Shown here one piece after another: positions 63,691-64,000 of a stretch of 64,000 nt of DNA. The DNA is taken from positions 28,807,482-28,871,481 of the forward strand of contig OY292274.1 in NCBI GenBank assembly GCA_958496175.1. Reading direction: 5' to 3'. Source of the DNA: Sisyra terminalis (lineage: Eukaryota; Arthropoda; Insecta; Neuroptera; Sisyridae). Both the position numbers and the translations under genes were made by a program. The notes under the pieces were generated by a model. It ran no database searches. It worked only from the letters and a program-made list of their open reading frames with translations, and was not told where the DNA came from. Each line of letters starts with the position of its first letter. The first letter of the stretch is position 1.

Positions 63691-64000
63691 TACCTATTTA
63701 ACACATAGTTTGATCAAAAAACCAATATTTTCTGTGCTAGTTGAGTTTTACAACTGGAAGATGGAGTTATGCTAAAATTATTTATAAAAAATGTACAATA
63801 AAAAACTATAATCTTCATTCATTCAAAACTGTAATTTCGTAACATAACACCCTCATCCACTCATGTCGTCAATTGGTTTGTACTGTCCATGGAACACAAG
63901 AATTTAATAACCCAGTAAAAAACCCTTGTTAATGGTAATTTCCCTGGTATGATTTCCTGAAGGTTTTTGTCAAAAAAAAATATAAATAATGGAAGTTCGA

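Larger units (their letters stand above)
3260..64000 (+). other. pum: Pumilio gene, 5' part (continues beyond window)
   Basis: Three coding exons, each bounded by GT-AG splice sites and joined in consistent phase, encode the N-terminal 257 residues of a Pumilio-family protein. Pumilio proteins bind 3'UTRs through eight C-terminal PUF repeats and repress translation or promote deadenylation in the cytoplasm. The long, low-complexity N-terminus carries repression activity in Drosophila. Here only that N-terminus is seen; no PUF repeat is present, so the window stops inside an intron well before the RNA-binding domain. Identity rests on RSQDDAAVSYIFQR in the first coding exon and AKKLW...VWRDPTWSTT in the third, both resembling blocks conserved between fly Pum and vertebrate PUM1/PUM2. 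The intron-rich, very long layout also fits the known size of the Drosophila gene. The start is inferred from a TATA box and an Inr-like site. Confidence 0.88.
51244..64000 (+). other. Intron after coding exon 3 (open at right edge)
   Basis: Starts GTTAGT and is not closed within the window. It contains the large foldback 53414-54847, the perfect hairpin 57648-57946, a Helitron with nested repeats at 59385-62133, and otherwise AT-rich sequence. I saw no stretch with exon-like composition and splice sites that would continue the protein. Confidence 0.7.

Overview
The window is strongly AT-rich eukaryotic DNA of insect type. Three signs point to a moth or butterfly: (1) GT-AG split exons encode the N-terminus of a Pumilio-family RNA-binding protein that starts MKWPLSVGGG and carries the conserved RSQDDAAVSYIFQR motif; (2) two Lep1-like Helitrons end in the lepidopteran tail GACGAAGT(C/T)GCGGGGATCAGCTAG followed by T; (3) Jockey-type LINEs, tRNA-derived SINEs and many short foldback elements sit in the introns.

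Layout. 1-3230 is upstream DNA with a decayed non-LTR retrotransposon RNase H remnant and one short inverted-repeat element. A TATA-box core promoter lies at about 3232-3265. The gene then reads rightward: a probable non-coding exon (about 3260-3526), a first coding exon (4021-4240, ATG at 4034), a second coding exon with a 20-glutamine run (5897-6325), an intron of about 44.8 kb, a third coding exon (51108-51243), and a further intron that continues past the right edge. Only residues 1-257 plus one base of codon 258 are visible. The PUF repeats that bind RNA must lie beyond 64000, so this is the 5' end of a very long gene.

Almost everything else is intronic mobile DNA. The clearest element is a 5'-truncated Jockey-like LINE (8549-11664) with a 13-bp target duplication and one frameshift. 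Others are Helitrons (13324-13680, 17305-18457, 59385-62133), a SINE family in two orientations (14585-14769, 34763-34929), hAT-like or foldback elements with target duplications (36856-37282, 41828-42563), further foldbacks (39383-39830, 43576-43898, 50057-50297, 53414-54847), and a second RNase H remnant (46211-46826).

The most unusual structure is an exact inverted repeat of two 142-bp arms around a 15-bp centre (57648-57946), inside the intron after coding exon 3. If transcribed with the gene it would fold into a very long perfect hairpin. Also worth checking are hammerhead-ribozyme-like cores at three places and a CpG-bearing block at 21.1-21.85 kb that could be an alternative promoter. 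I see no convincing second protein-coding host gene, rRNA, functional tRNA or CRISPR array.
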